From: an uncultured Eubacteriales bacterium
GTDB taxonomy: Bacteria > Bacillota > Clostridia > Oscillospirales > CAG-272
Assembly (NCBI GenBank): GCA_900547725.1
Contig: URHR01000005.1
Location: forward strand, 1 to 52,498
Length of the DNA: 52,498 bases
Direction: 5' to 3'
The position numbers and the translations under genes are program-made. Positions within the stretch are counted from its first letter, which is position 1, and each line of letters starts with the position of its first letter. Below, piece after piece: positions 52,479 through 52,498 of the stretch. A model generated the notes under the pieces. That model was not told the origin of the DNA and did no database searches. It was given only the letters and a program-made list of their open reading frames with translations.

Positions 52479-52498
52479 CAAAGAAAACTGCCGCTGTT

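Overview
The window looks like a chromosomal contig from an uncultured gut-type Clostridia bacterium (Oscillospiraceae-like). The evidence is Gram-positive style ribosome sites (GGAGG), TTGACA/TATAAT promoters with 17-base spacers, a Firmicutes housekeeping set (RNase M5-like, ThiI without rhodanese, ClpP-like TepA, DivIVA) and many lipoproteins. There are no rRNA genes, complete tRNA genes or CRISPR arrays.

1 to about 17 kb is a visibly A+T-richer accessory island. (a) 1-4940, minus strand: a tight operon of XRE regulator, PD-(D/E)XK plus DUF2075 helicase, low-molecular-weight tyrosine phosphatase, Nudix hydrolase and RecQ helicase (cut by the window edge). It resembles an uncharacterised defence or stress operon. 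(b) 5.2-6.3 kb: a Fic AMP-transferase with its own promoter. (c) 6.3-7.3 kb: a non-coding stretch with a 24-base repeat, a tRNA 3'-end fragment and a truncated integrase, the scar of an integrated element. (d) 7.4-16.4 kb: a type I restriction-modification operon (hsdM, hsdS, FRG protein, membrane-anchored protein, hsdR, unknown protein).

17-38 kb is a polysaccharide-utilisation region. It holds a GH27 alpha-galactosidase, GH3 glucosidase, TIM-barrel epimerase, sugar-binding lipoprotein, two beta-helix (GH28/GH49-like) proteins, two acetylxylan-esterase-like lipoproteins, two related surface proteins, an AraC regulator and a large TIM-barrel protein of unknown family. Two copies of a 24-base motif sit exactly 2 bases upstream of the -35 boxes of two divergent operons, 15.6 kb apart; this is the likely AraC-activator site and ties the locus into one regulon. 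The locus carries three paralogous gene pairs, a decayed glycosidase coupled to araC, and no transporter permease.

38-49 kb is core genome: a minus-strand operon (exonuclease, DUF2007, thiI, phosphoribosyltransferase, aspS, U32 hydroxylase-like, uppP, rnmV), tepA, and a plus-strand operon of pduL, NifU-like and GGGtGRT proteins ending in a strong terminator. 49.3-52.4 kb carries a DivIVA-like coiled-coil protein and a vWA-TM-FHA membrane protein, with different codon preference from the rest.
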